Source of the DNA: JAVWHX01 sp036639875
GTDB lineage: Bacteria; Bacillota_I; Bacilli_A; Erysipelotrichales; Coprobacillaceae
Assembly: GCA_036639875.1 (NCBI GenBank)
Contig: JAVWHX010000012.1
Location: forward strand, 1-39,343
Length of the DNA stretch: 39,343 nt
Direction: 5' to 3'
Shown: piece after piece, positions 1 to 7,369 of the stretch
Position numbering within the stretch: the first letter of the stretch is position 1
Layout of the letters: every line of letters starts with the position of its first letter
Made by a program: the position numbers and the translations under genes
The notes under the pieces: model-generated
What the model was told of the DNA's origin: nothing
Database searches by the model: none
The model's input: the letters and a program-made list of their open reading frames with translations, nothing else

Positions 1-210
1 AAATATTACATAATTCAAGCAACTCAACTTTCTGTCATTCATGGCTTTGATTTTACGAGTTCTTTCTTTAAGAAAAAGTATAATGAAGCTTCAACCCACA
101 AACAACGCCGTGCACTCGTACTTACATCAAGAAAACTTATTCGTCTCATCTTTGTCTTGCTACGTGATAATAAGATGTACGTCTCTGTATCTCACGATAC
201 AGACGAATAA
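1..210 (+). CDS. IS110-type transposase, 3' end only (5' end outside window)
   Basis: Reading frame 1 is open from the first base to TAA at 208-210 and gives 69 residues. The C-terminal part reads HKQRRALVLTSRKLIRLIFV and then LLRDNKMY. This basic, Arg/Lys-rich helix followed by a short tail resembles the C-terminal end of IS110/IS116/IS902 transposases, DEDD-type recombinases that cut and rejoin their element. The catalytic residues would lie upstream and cannot be seen, so activity cannot be judged. An ATG-started ORF at 41-292 in another frame overlaps this stretch and is a shadow. A hairpin and a terminator follow within 90 bases. The family call rests only on C-terminal resemblance. Confidence 0.55.
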   Translation, partial: KYYIIQATQLSVIHGFDFTSSFFKKKYNEASTHKQRRALVLTSRKLIRLIFVLLRDNKMYVSVSHDTDE

Positions 211-235
211 TCAATTTAGGAATATGCGACAGCCA

Positions 236-256
236 AAACTGTCATATGGACAGTTT
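236..256. repeat. Inverted repeat downstream of the transposase
   Basis: Eight-base arms AAACTGTC and GACAGTTT are separated by ATATG. The repeat lies 26 bases after the transposase stop. It could be part of the element's right end or of a structured RNA; no element boundary can be defined from one copy. Confidence 0.45.
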
Positions 257-280
257 CCTTTCATCATGCATTCATTTAAG

Positions 281-302
281 ACTTTCTTTTGAAAGTTTTT
301 TC
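281..302 (+). terminator. Intrinsic terminator after the transposase
   Basis: ACTTTC, a TTTT loop and GAAAGT are followed by a run of T. The stem is short (6 bp) but well placed to end the transposase transcript. Confidence 0.5.
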
Positions 303-399
303 TTTATCTAAATTTTTTATCTTGACTTATTACCGGATGACTTTTCTATCATTATACACTTTTCAAACAAAAAGCAAAAGCCATTGTCGATATAGCTTA

Positions 400-654
400 A
401 TGCAATTCACGATAAATCCTAATCATATAGAATTCTTAGAAAATATTATGAAAGAAAAAGAGATAAGTATTCATCAGTACATTGAATCATTATTATGGAA
501 AACAATTGATGATGATCAAAAAACAATAACAATTATCTCTATTGGGCATAGACGTGATATTTATAATAAAATGGTTCGTGACTTTGAATGTCTTTATAAT
601 CTAGATGACATAAAGAAACCCTCAAGTTCAATCAAACTTGAAGGTTTTTTATAG
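400..654 (+). CDS. Small hypothetical protein, possible ribbon-helix-helix-like N-terminus
   Basis: I do not recognise this gene and am unsure it is real. Starting at ATG 400 it gives 84 residues. The first 35 have the rhythm of a ribbon-helix-helix protein: a short strand (QFTINP), a helix (HIEFLENIMKEKE), then ISIHQYIESLL. The middle holds ITIISIGHRRD, which resembles the motif near the end of some ABC ATPases. There is no convincing Shine-Dalgarno site before ATG 400. The frame stays open upstream to 289, but that part looks random. The last ten codons run through an intrinsic terminator, which suggests a decayed gene fragment or a fortuitous frame. Confidence 0.25.
   Translation: MQFTINPNHIEFLENIMKEKEISIHQYIESLLWKTIDDDQKTITIISIGHRRDIYNKMVRDFECLYNLDDIKKPSSSIKLEGFL
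619..650 (+). terminator. Intrinsic terminator between convergent genes
   Basis: TCAAGTT and AACTTGA form a 7-bp stem around a 6-base loop, extended by two more pairs across a bulge and followed by six T. The complementary strand also has a T-rich flank, so it may also end the convergent regulator gene whose stop is at 657. Confidence 0.7.
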
Positions 655-656
655 AA

Positions 657-1814
657 TTACTTTAACATGTCTTTGATATAAAAAGCTAACATATAAGGGA
701 ACTTCTCTTCATATGAACTCAAATCATTATTAAGTAAGTCTTTGATTTTTGTCAAACGATAACTGATTGTATTTCTATGCATATATAATTGTTTAGCCAT
801 CATTTGAGGGCTTCCTTCACACTTTAAATAATGATATAAAGTCATTTCAAGTTCACCATGATGTTTTATATCATATTCTATTAACGGATCTAATAATTGA
901 TGATACATATGTTTTAAAATATCTTTATCTTCAATTGAGAATAAGATTTGATAAATTCCCATATCTTGAAAATCAACAATGGGTTGTTCAAATTGAACTG
1001 CCATACTGACTGCACTTAAAGCACGTTTATATGATTGAATAATATTTCTAAAGTCATTAACTCTTGATCCTACTCCTATATGAATATAACGATCATTGAT
1101 TCTTTTATTCGCTCTTTCATACATCTTATGAACAACTTCCAAGAAACGTTCCTGAGGAAAGTTATTCACAACCAAAACAAAATAACCATCAAACCAAAAT
1201 GAACTATAATAACATTCAATCTTTTCAAAGTATAACTCTAATTGAAATGTTAAACGCCTTCTCCCAATTGTATCAAGTTCATTAACACCACTAATACTTA
1301 CAAATAAAACTTGAAAATAACCATCAACATCAAATGCATCAGTTAAATCATCACGTATTTCTTCAATCAATTTAGGATTTAAAAAAGCTTTAATAAATGA
1401 TTTAGATATTTGACGATCTTCTTTTTCTGATGATAAACAACGCATACTAAAGTCTTTTATCAAATCAGCCATATGAACTTCCCAAGGAGAAACAAGTAAT
1501 GGAAAATCTTGATCATTACAATAATCAATTATATCTTGAGGAATATCAAAAATATACTTACCTGTATTAATAATTAAACCAACACTATGATATTTAACCA
1601 AACATTCAATAAAATGAAATAAAGCATCATGACTTTGAAAACCAAGACCAGTAGTAACAGCTAATTCTTTACCCCAAAGTTGTTGAATAATAGTTGTATC
1701 TTCAATCATATGCACCCAACTGATGACATTGGCACAACCGTTTTTACCAGCCAATAAAGTTAATTTATACTGTTCACTTGTATCTACCAATGCATCTTCA
1801 ATAGTAAAGCCCAT
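657..1814 (-). CDS. PucR-family transcriptional regulator
   Basis: This 385-residue protein has the PucR layout: an N-terminal PucR sensor-like region (about residues 1-150, beginning GFTIEDALVD), a central GGDEF-like fold without GGDEF catalytic residues (about 160-300), and a C-terminal HTH_30 helix-turn-helix (MAKQLYMHRNTISYRLTKI, about 340-360). PucR proteins typically control purine or amino-acid breakdown genes; the target here is unknown. I chose ATG at 1812-1814 because AAGAGGTG lies 6 bases upstream and a TATAAT -10 lies within the longer possible N-terminal extension to 1865. A 44-codon ORF is divergently transcribed, and a strong inverted repeat lies between them. Confidence 0.85.
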   Translation of the reverse strand: MGFTIEDALVDTSEQYKLTLLAGKNGCANVISWVHMIEDTTIIQQLWGKELAVTTGLGFQSHDALFHFIECLVKYHSVGLIINTGKYIFDIPQDIIDYCNDQDFPLLVSPWEVHMADLIKDFSMRCLSSEKEDRQISKSFIKAFLNPKLIEEIRDDLTDAFDVDGYFQVLFVSISGVNELDTIGRRRLTFQLELYFEKIECYYSSFWFDGYFVLVVNNFPQERFLEVVHKMYERANKRINDRYIHIGVGSRVNDFRNIIQSYKRALSAVSMAVQFEQPIVDFQDMGIYQILFSIEDKDILKHMYHQLLDPLIEYDIKHHGELEMTLYHYLKCEGSPQMMAKQLYMHRNTISYRLTKIKDLLNNDLSSYEEKFPYMLAFYIKDMLK

Positions 1815-1836
1815 GAAAATCACCTCTTCTATGAGT

Positions 1837-1842
1837 ATTATA
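1837..1842 (-). promoter_or_regulatory. -10 element of the pucR-type gene
   Basis: Reads TATAAT on the minus strand, 22 bases before the chosen start. No good -35 is present; the expected -35 region falls within the inverted repeat at 1849-1869. Confidence 0.5.
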
Positions 1843-1848
1843 TCATCA

Positions 1849-1869
1849 TTTTGTGCTGAGAGCACAAAA
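1849..1869. promoter_or_regulatory. Inverted repeat, candidate operator of the PucR-type regulator
   Basis: TTTTGTGCT and AGCACAAAA are perfect 9-bp arms around GAG. The site covers the -35 position of the regulator gene and lies about 50 bases upstream of the divergent small gene's -10, so one site could control both. Assignment to this regulator is inference. Confidence 0.5.
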
Positions 1870-1920
1870 AAAGAGTGAATATTTATGTTTTGTAACCCTT
1901 TTCATATATTTAATATGTTA

Positions 1921-1926
1921 TATAAT
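1921..1926 (+). promoter_or_regulatory. -10 element of the small Tyr-rich gene
   Basis: A perfect TATAAT 46 bases before the start codon. A weak -35 (TTTTCA at 1899-1904) lies at 16-bp spacing. Confidence 0.5.
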
Positions 1927-1972
1927 GTAATTGTATTAAAAACAAAACAATATTAAAAGGGAGGATATTGCT

Positions 1973-2107
1973 ATGAACATGACTTACGAATACTATTTAC
2001 TTACACATTCTGATTATGATTACCCATATTGGGCTAAAACAGAACGTTATTTCAATTGTACTGGGTTTATAAAAATGTTTTCAATCTTTAAAGCTAGAAA
2101 CTCATAA
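1973..2107 (+). CDS. Unrecognised 44-residue Tyr-rich small protein
   Basis: I do not recognise this protein. It begins MNMTYEYYLLTHSDYDYPYW and ends FKARNS. It has seven tyrosines and one tryptophan in 44 residues, no membrane segment and no signal peptide. Support for a real gene: GGGAGG 8 bases before ATG, a perfect TATAAT further upstream, and a strong terminator at 2174-2207. It is divergent from the PucR-type regulator with a 9-bp inverted repeat between them, so it may be that regulator's target. A regulatory RNA from the same promoter is an alternative. Function unknown. Confidence 0.5.
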   Translation: MNMTYEYYLLTHSDYDYPYWAKTERYFNCTGFIKMFSIFKARNS

Positions 2108-2173
2108 TAATAACTATCTAGCATATCAAATAAAGATAGTAACGCTCTCTTACAATGTATAGGTGAATAAAAA

Positions 2174-2207
2174 GAAGTGGACACCATTGGATGTCCATTT
2201 CTTTTTT
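2174..2207. terminator. Strong bidirectional intrinsic terminator
   Basis: GAAGTGGACA pairs with TGTCCATTTC (10 bp, one G-T wobble) around an 8-base loop, with TTTTTT on the plus side. The minus strand also has a T-rich tail, so it serves both the small plus-strand gene and the MATE gene, whose stop codon overlaps it. Confidence 0.85.
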
Positions 2208-3549
2208 ATGACTTAAATTGTTTGATATATGAATTTTTATAAAATGAATATGTTAACTGTATACACATACAACACCAAATCACTGGTTCACATATAATAA
2301 CACCAAAGTATCCTAATACTGGTATCAGTGTCATTGCAAAGACAATCTTACCTAAACACTCAATAACACTTGAAATAAGTGGAATAACTTTCATCCCTAA
2401 TCCTTGAAGTGAATTTCTAAGATTTAATAACATCCCTAATACTCCATAAAATGGTGCATTAATTCTTAAATATAGAGTCCCATTTTCAATAACTGTTGGA
2501 TCACTAGATCCTGATAAAAGTTTAACTAACATTGGTGCTAAGAAGAAAAGTAAGATGGTTGCTATAATGGCCCAACTCATAGCAATGATATTTGCATACT
2601 TTACACCTTGTCTAATACGATTACCTTGTGAAGCTCCTTTATTTTGAGAAACGAATGTTGATAACGCCATAGCAAACGTACCAGCTGGCATCATACAAAA
2701 TGAATTCAGTTTCCTAGCAGCAGTATGTCCAGCAATTGTGAGATATCCTAGATTGTTGATAGAACTTTGAAGAATGACTGTTCCAGCAGAAACTATACAC
2801 ATCATAAATCCCATTGAAAAACCTTGTCCTAATAATTCTTGATATAAATGTTTATCAAATTGAAAGTGTTCTTTACTTGGTATAAGTAATGGTGCTTTTT
2901 TATAAATATAAAGAAAGCATAATACTGCAGAAATACCTTGAGATATAACCGTTGCAACTGCAGCACCTTGAATCCCCATTTGAAATTGAGTAATAAACCA
3001 AATATCTAAACCAACATTAATAACTGATGAAATAATTAAGAAAACAAGTGGCATCACACTATTTCCAATTGCTCTTAAGAGTCCTGCACAGAGATTATAA
3101 GCAAACATAACCCCTACAAACATTGTAATCATAATAATATATGAAAATGACTCATCGATAATATTAGCTGGTGTATTTAATAATTGTAACAATGGATATA
3201 AAAATAATGCAGATATCAACATAATGACAATTGTTAATCCAATTCCAATAACAATTGACCCAGCAACAGACTTCTTCAATAGATTTTCATCATTAGCCCC
3301 ATAACTCCTTGCTGTCACAATAGAAAGACCATTTCCTACCCCAAGAGAAAATCCTATAAGAAGTTCATAAACTGCTCCACAAGCTCCTATTGCAGCCAAT
3401 GAGGCATCTCCTAATATATTTCCAACAATCATTGTATCCATTGTGTTATATAACTGTTGAAAAACATTGGCAATAAACATTGGAATTGCAAATAAAATTA
3501 ATGCCTTAAATATATTATCCTTTAATAAATCAACTTTAAAACTAAACAT
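2206..3549 (-). CDS. MATE-family multidrug/metabolite exporter
   Basis: This 447-residue protein is hydrophobic throughout, with about 12 predicted membrane segments in two related halves and typical MATE sequence (IPMFIANVFQQLYNTMDTMI near the N-terminus; GMMLNLRN-type loops in the C-terminal half appear as GMLLNLRNSLQG). MATE proteins export drugs or metabolites from the cytoplasm using Na+ or H+ gradients; the substrate cannot be read from sequence. AAGGGGGA precedes the ATG. The gene lies just downstream of the AKR-MerR-AKR operon and is separated from it only by a terminator at 3562-3595. With no room for a separate promoter, it is probably expressed by read-through. Confidence 0.9.
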   Translation of the reverse strand: MFSFKVDLLKDNIFKALILFAIPMFIANVFQQLYNTMDTMIVGNILGDASLAAIGACGAVYELLIGFSLGVGNGLSIVTARSYGANDENLLKKSVAGSIVIGIGLTIVIMLISALFLYPLLQLLNTPANIIDESFSYIIMITMFVGVMFAYNLCAGLLRAIGNSVMPLVFLIISSVINVGLDIWFITQFQMGIQGAAVATVISQGISAVLCFLYIYKKAPLLIPSKEHFQFDKHLYQELLGQGFSMGFMMCIVSAGTVILQSSINNLGYLTIAGHTAARKLNSFCMMPAGTFAMALSTFVSQNKGASQGNRIRQGVKYANIIAMSWAIIATILLFFLAPMLVKLLSGSSDPTVIENGTLYLRINAPFYGVLGMLLNLRNSLQGLGMKVIPLISSVIECLGKIVFAMTLIPVLGYFGVIICEPVIWCCMCIQLTYSFYKNSYIKQFKS

Positions 3550-3561
3550 AATTTCCCCCTT

Positions 3562-3595
3562 AAAATAAAAACCAGATAGTGTCTAGCACTATCTG
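3562..3595 (-). terminator. Intrinsic terminator after the Fe-S AKR, before the MATE gene
   Basis: CAGATAGTG and CACTATCTG form a perfect 9-bp stem with a 5-base loop; on the minus strand it is followed by GTTTTTATTTT. It lies only 12 bases before the MATE start codon, so partial read-through would set exporter expression. Confidence 0.8.
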
Positions 3596-3599
3596 ATGA

Positions 3600-4715
3600 T
3601 TAGTTTTCAAATGTGTTGGCAACTTCCTTTAAACATTTTACTATTTCTATGTGTTGAGGGCAAGCATTTTCACATTGTTTACAATCAATACAATCAGATG
3701 CTTTACCATAAACCTCATTTAAGTTATTATAATAAACCTTTTGTGGTGAAAAATAGTTTTCTTCATATTGTTTATCAGTATTATACAACGCAAAATAACG
3801 AGGAATATTAATATTCATTGGACAACCTTTTACACAATACTCACAGGCAGTACAAGGAATAGCAATTGATTCATTAATTATATCAATAACTTGTTTAATA
3901 ATTTCATATTCTTTATCATTGTAAGGTATAAAGTTTTCCATATATGATGTATTATCATCTAATTGTTCATAATCACTCATACCACTCAAAACACTAACAA
4001 CATCATCTTGACTTGCCACAAAACGAATTGCCCATGAAGCAATTGACATATCTGAATGATACCCTTTTAACAATATCTCTGCTTTATCAGGGACATTGGC
4101 TAAAGTCCCACCTTTGATTGGTTCCATAACAACAATCTTTTTACCATGTTTCTTAGCAATCTCATAACATTTTCTTGCTTGAATACTATGTGAATCCCAA
4201 TCAATATAATTCAATTGTAATTGTACATAATCTACATAAGGATGATCATTTAAAATCTTTTCTAATAATTCAGGAGAATCATGAAATGAAAATCCTATTT
4301 CTTTTACTTTTCCTTGTTCTTTCATTTTCTTAACAAAGTCAAATGTTTTCATCTTTGTAGCTTTACGATAATTTGTTTCACCCATATTATGAACTAAATA
4401 ATTATCAAAGTATTCAACTTGACAAACCTTTAACTGATCATCAAATATAGATTGTTGTTGTTCTTCCTTTTGAAATAACCCCATTGACATCTTATTTGTT
4501 AAAAAGAAACTTTCTCTTGGATAACGTGCTGCAACACACTTTCCAATCGCAATTTCACTTGCTCCATTATGATAAGGTCTTGCTGTATCAAAGTAAGTAA
4601 ATCCTCTTTCCATAAAAGTATCTACCATCTTATTCACCAATTCAAAATCAATACTTGTTCGATCTTCTTCATTTATAACTGGTAAACGCATAAATCCAAA
4701 TCCTAATTTTTTCAT
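3600..4715 (-). CDS. Aldo/keto reductase with C-terminal 2x[4Fe-4S] domain
   Basis: Residues 1-270 form an AKR barrel with an intact catalytic tetrad: D43 and Y48 (YFDTARPYHNG), K75 (LTNKM) and H109 (YLVHN). AKRs reduce aldehydes and ketones with NAD(P)H. The C-terminus adds two ferredoxin-type motifs, cysteines 288/291/294/298 (CTACEYCVKGCP) and 342/345/348/352 (CIDCKQCENACP), each fit to bind a [4Fe-4S] cluster. The electron partner is unknown. It is the last gene of the AKR-MerR-AKR operon, 15 bases after merR, and is followed by a strong terminator. Expression should follow the MerR-type promoter at 6107-6137. Confidence 0.88.
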   Translation of the reverse strand: MKKLGFGFMRLPVINEEDRTSIDFELVNKMVDTFMERGFTYFDTARPYHNGASEIAIGKCVAARYPRESFFLTNKMSMGLFQKEEQQQSIFDDQLKVCQVEYFDNYLVHNMGETNYRKATKMKTFDFVKKMKEQGKVKEIGFSFHDSPELLEKILNDHPYVDYVQLQLNYIDWDSHSIQARKCYEIAKKHGKKIVVMEPIKGGTLANVPDKAEILLKGYHSDMSIASWAIRFVASQDDVVSVLSGMSDYEQLDDNTSYMENFIPYNDKEYEIIKQVIDIINESIAIPCTACEYCVKGCPMNINIPRYFALYNTDKQYEENYFSPQKVYYNNLNEVYGKASDCIDCKQCENACPQHIEIVKCLKEVANTFEN

Positions 4716-4730
4716 GATTATCCCCTTATT

Positions 4731-5096
4731 TTACATTTCTTTATGAGCTAATACCTTCTCATAATTTTCTATTTTATAATTTAACTTTTCTAATGATTCA
4801 TTAATTGCTTCTTTTTTCTTTATTAATAAGTCTCTTTCTTGAATTAATAAATTCTTTCTTTCAAGAATTGTATCATCACCTTGATTATACAGTTCTATAT
4901 ATTTTTGTAACACTTGAATGCTTAATCCTGCTTCACGCATACAACTTATAAATTTCAAACGATTTATATCTTTTTGATGATAATCTCTATTTCCTTTACT
5001 ATCCCTGGCAACTTGAGTCAGTAATCCAATCTTTTCATAATAGCGAAGAGTATCTTGAGTTAAATCAAAAGTATCACTCATTTCTTGTATTTTCAT
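4731..5096 (-). CDS. MerR-family regulator, AdhR-like (copy 1)
   Basis: A 121-residue regulator: an N-terminal winged helix (about 1-70, with TLRYYEKIGLL) and a long dimerising coiled coil (about 78-118). It resembles Bacillus AdhR, including a lone cysteine at position 52 in FISCMREAGLSI, the residue implicated in aldehyde sensing in AdhR. No metal-binding C-terminal cysteines are present, so metal sensing is unlikely. It lies between two AKR genes, 11 bases after the first, inside an operon whose promoter carries an AdhR-like dyad, so autoregulation is likely. A close paralogue is encoded at 18186-18575. AAGGAT lies 8 bases before the ATG. The aldehyde signal is inferred from the family. 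Confidence 0.85.
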   Translation of the reverse strand: MKIQEMSDTFDLTQDTLRYYEKIGLLTQVARDSKGNRDYHQKDINRLKFISCMREAGLSIQVLQKYIELYNQGDDTILERKNLLIQERDLLIKKKEAINESLEKLNYKIENYEKVLAHKEM

Positions 5097-5107
5097 AATG
5101 AATATCC

Positions 5108-6076
5108 TTATTTAAATCCATATTGATTATGTGCAACATATGGTTCTTCTAAATAATTCATTTCTTCGCTTGTTAAATGAATATTTAATGCTGCAATAGC
5201 ATCTTCTAAATATTGAATCTTTGAAGCTCCTACTAATGGTGAAGTGATATATGGTTTTGCTAAAACCCAAGCTAAAGCAATTTGGCTCGTTGGAACTTGA
5301 TATTGATTAGCAAGTTCACTGACACGTTTCATAATTTCTTGATCATGTTCTAAGATATATTCATTTTGTAGTTTACCACAATTATCTGTTCTCACTTCAT
5401 CATATGGTTTATTAAAGATTCCATGAGCTAATGGAGAAAATGGTGTAATCGCAATGTTTTCATATTGACACATTGGAATCATTTCTTTTTCTTCTTCACG
5501 ATAAACAAGATTAATCATATCTTGCATAGAGACAAATTGTGCCCAACCATTTTCTTTAGCAATACTATTTGCTTTCACAAATTGCCATGCATACATTGCA
5601 CTTGCACCAATATAACGAACTTTACCCATTCTTACCAAATCATTTAAAGCTTCCATTGTTTCTTCAATTGGCGTTGTATAATCCCAACGATGAATAATAT
5701 ACAAATCAATATAATCAGTTTGTAATCTCTTTAAAGAATTCTCTACTTCTGCAAAGATATTCTTTCTAGATAACCCTTTAGCATTTGCTCCATTATACAT
5801 TGGATAATACAATTTCGTTGCAATCACAACTTCATCCCTTAAAGCATAATCTTTCAAAGCTTGACCTAAAATTTCTTCACTAGCACCTAAAGAATAATAA
5901 TTAGCAGTATCAAAAAAATTAATTCCATTATCTAAAGCATACTTTATAATCTTTCTAGCATCTTCTTCACCAGTTTTACCAGGAATCCCACCTCTATCAA
6001 GTTCTCCAAATCCCATACAACCTAAACAAAGTTTAGAAACCTTTAATCCTGTTTTACCTAAATTTACATATTCCAT
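5108..6076 (-). CDS. Aldo/keto reductase (YajO-like, no Fe-S domain)
   Basis: A 322-residue single-domain AKR. The catalytic tetrad is complete: D56 and Y61 (FFDTANYYSLG), K88 (ATKLY) and H129 (YIIHRWD). It belongs with YajO/GPR-type AKRs, which reduce small aldehydes, methylglyoxal or sugar ketones with NADPH; the substrate here is unknown. It is the first gene of the AKR-MerR-AKR operon. Its start lies about 25 bases from the predicted transcription start, directly under the MerR-type promoter at 6107-6137. The regulator gene next door and the dyad in the promoter point to induction by an aldehyde-like stress. Confidence 0.88.
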   Translation of the reverse strand: MEYVNLGKTGLKVSKLCLGCMGFGELDRGGIPGKTGEEDARKIIKYALDNGINFFDTANYYSLGASEEILGQALKDYALRDEVVIATKLYYPMYNGANAKGLSRKNIFAEVENSLKRLQTDYIDLYIIHRWDYTTPIEETMEALNDLVRMGKVRYIGASAMYAWQFVKANSIAKENGWAQFVSMQDMINLVYREEEKEMIPMCQYENIAITPFSPLAHGIFNKPYDEVRTDNCGKLQNEYILEHDQEIMKRVSELANQYQVPTSQIALAWVLAKPYITSPLVGASKIQYLEDAIAALNIHLTSEEMNYLEEPYVAHNQYGFK

Positions 6077-6106
6077 TATTTTAACCTCACTTTCTTCTTT
6101 ATCTAT

Positions 6107-6137
6107 AGTTTACTCCTTGGAGTTAACTCTAAGTCAA
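6107..6137 (-). promoter_or_regulatory. MerR/AdhR-type promoter 1 (AKR-merR-AKR operon)
   Basis: On the minus strand: -35 TTGACT (6132-6137), 19-bp spacer, -10 TAAACT (6107-6112). The dyad CTTAGAG-TTAA-CTCCAAG occupies 6116-6133 and ends 3 bp before the -10. A 19-bp spacer with a central dyad is typical of promoters activated by MerR-family proteins through DNA distortion. Three more promoters in this window share the same geometry. Confidence 0.82.
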
Positions 6138-6140
6138 GGG

Positions 6141-6172
6141 CAAAATAAAAAAACCTATTTTCATAGATTTTC
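6141..6172 (-). terminator. Weak intrinsic terminator of the lar/nickel operon
   Basis: A small hairpin with core CTAT-TTTC-ATAG, extended by A-T pairs and one wobble, is followed on the minus strand by seven T. It lies directly after the larC stop and directly before promoter 1. Confidence 0.55.
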
Positions 6173-7369
6173 TTATTTATGATTTGTATTCACTATTTTA
6201 TATAATTCTTTTATCGATATATCCTTTTCATCAGCAATTGCTTTTAAACTTTCATATTCAGGATAAACATATGTTTCACCATTACAACTTACCACTTTAA
6301 CATCAATATCTCCATATATAGTTTTCATAGTCTCTTGTTTTCTATCAAGAACTGTTCTTTTTTCTTGACGATAACGCATTCCAATTGTTGTCGTATGCTT
6401 AAATAATATTGCTTGCATATTTTTTAAATCAAGTGGTTTACAAACAACTGTTAAGCGATAAGCAGGACGATTCTTTTTCATAAAGATAGGTGTAAAGAAA
6501 ACATCTAATGCCCCTTCACTAAAAAGTTTATCCATAACATATCCAAGAATTTCACCTGAACAATCATCAATATTTGTTTCCATAACAATGATTTCATCAT
6601 TGTCTTCTTTAATTTCTCCAAGAGTTACCTTTAAAACATTAGGAATCTTTAATTCCTTTGTACCACTTCCCCAACCAATCTTTTGAACATTCATAGCTGG
6701 CATAACTCCAAATTCACTAGCAAGCTCAGCAATTATAGCAGCGCCTGTTGGTGTAACAAGTTCGGTATCAATATCAATAGTACGAGCAATAACATCACTT
6801 GCTGCAAAGATTTCACTTGTTGCTGGAACAGGTACTGGAATCGTTCCATGTGCACACTCAATAAAACCATGCCCATCATTAACAATACTACTATAAATAA
6901 CATCTGGATTAATCTTTTGAATTAAGATAGCTGTTCCTATAATATCAACAATAGAATCAATCGCTCCTACTTCATGAAAATGAACTTGTTCTAGTGGTTC
7001 ATTATGAACCTTACTCTCTGCCATCGCGACTCTTTGAAAGATTCTTTTTGCAAGGTCTTTTGCTTTTTCATCAATATGACTTTCTTCAATAATATGATGA
7101 ACATCAAATAGATTACGATGTTCATGATGATGATGATGAGTATGTTCATGATCATGGTCATGATGATGGTGATGTTCTAAAATAACATCTACATATGTTC
7201 CTGTAATTCCATTTTTCACTTGTTTAGAAACTTCAATACGATATCCATCAATATGTAAATGGTTTAATTGATCAATAAGATATTGAGGATCACCAACCAA
7301 TTCAGATAAAGCTCCTAATGTCATATTTCCACTAATGCCACTATGACATTCAAAATATAATGCTTTCAT
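6173..7369 (-). CDS. larC: LarC, nickel insertion enzyme of nickel-pincer nucleotide synthesis (single uninterrupted ORF)
   Basis: LarC inserts nickel into pyridinium-3,5-bisthiocarboxylic acid mononucleotide, the last step in making the nickel-pincer nucleotide cofactor. The 398-residue protein starts MKALYFECHSGISGNM and carries FHEVGAIDSIVDIIGTA and a C-terminal part typical of the family (former DUF111). A His-rich run at residues 66-84 (EHHHHHDHDHEHTHHHHHEH) is a likely nickel store. In Lactiplantibacillus, larC is split in two by a programmed frameshift; here it is one frame. The start at 7369 follows AGGAGGAAAG; the longer frame to 7390 would contain that site. The start overlaps the larB stop (TAATG), implying coupled translation. 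Confidence 0.92.
   Translation of the reverse strand: MKALYFECHSGISGNMTLGALSELVGDPQYLIDQLNHLHIDGYRIEVSKQVKNGITGTYVDVILEHHHHHDHDHEHTHHHHHEHRNLFDVHHIIEESHIDEKAKDLAKRIFQRVAMAESKVHNEPLEQVHFHEVGAIDSIVDIIGTAILIQKINPDVIYSSIVNDGHGFIECAHGTIPVPVPATSEIFAASDVIARTIDIDTELVTPTGAAIIAELASEFGVMPAMNVQKIGWGSGTKELKIPNVLKVTLGEIKEDNDEIIVMETNIDDCSGEILGYVMDKLFSEGALDVFFTPIFMKKNRPAYRLTVVCKPLDLKNMQAILFKHTTTIGMRYRQEKRTVLDRKQETMKTIYGDIDVKVVSCNGETYVYPEYESLKAIADEKDISIKELYKIVNTNHK

Noticed and set aside
41..292. ATG-started plus-strand frame of 83 codons
   Set aside because: It overlaps the transposase frame that is open from base 1, has no ribosome site and resembles no protein.
2111..2140. ACTATCT/AGATAGT inverted repeat after the Tyr-rich gene
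   Set aside because: The loop is 14 bases and there is no T run; a much stronger terminator follows at 2174-2207. No role can be supported.
7103..7174. Repetitive ATG/GTG-rich DNA as a tandem repeat or unstable locus
   Set aside because: It is simply the codons of the His/Asp-rich stretch of LarC and is in frame throughout.
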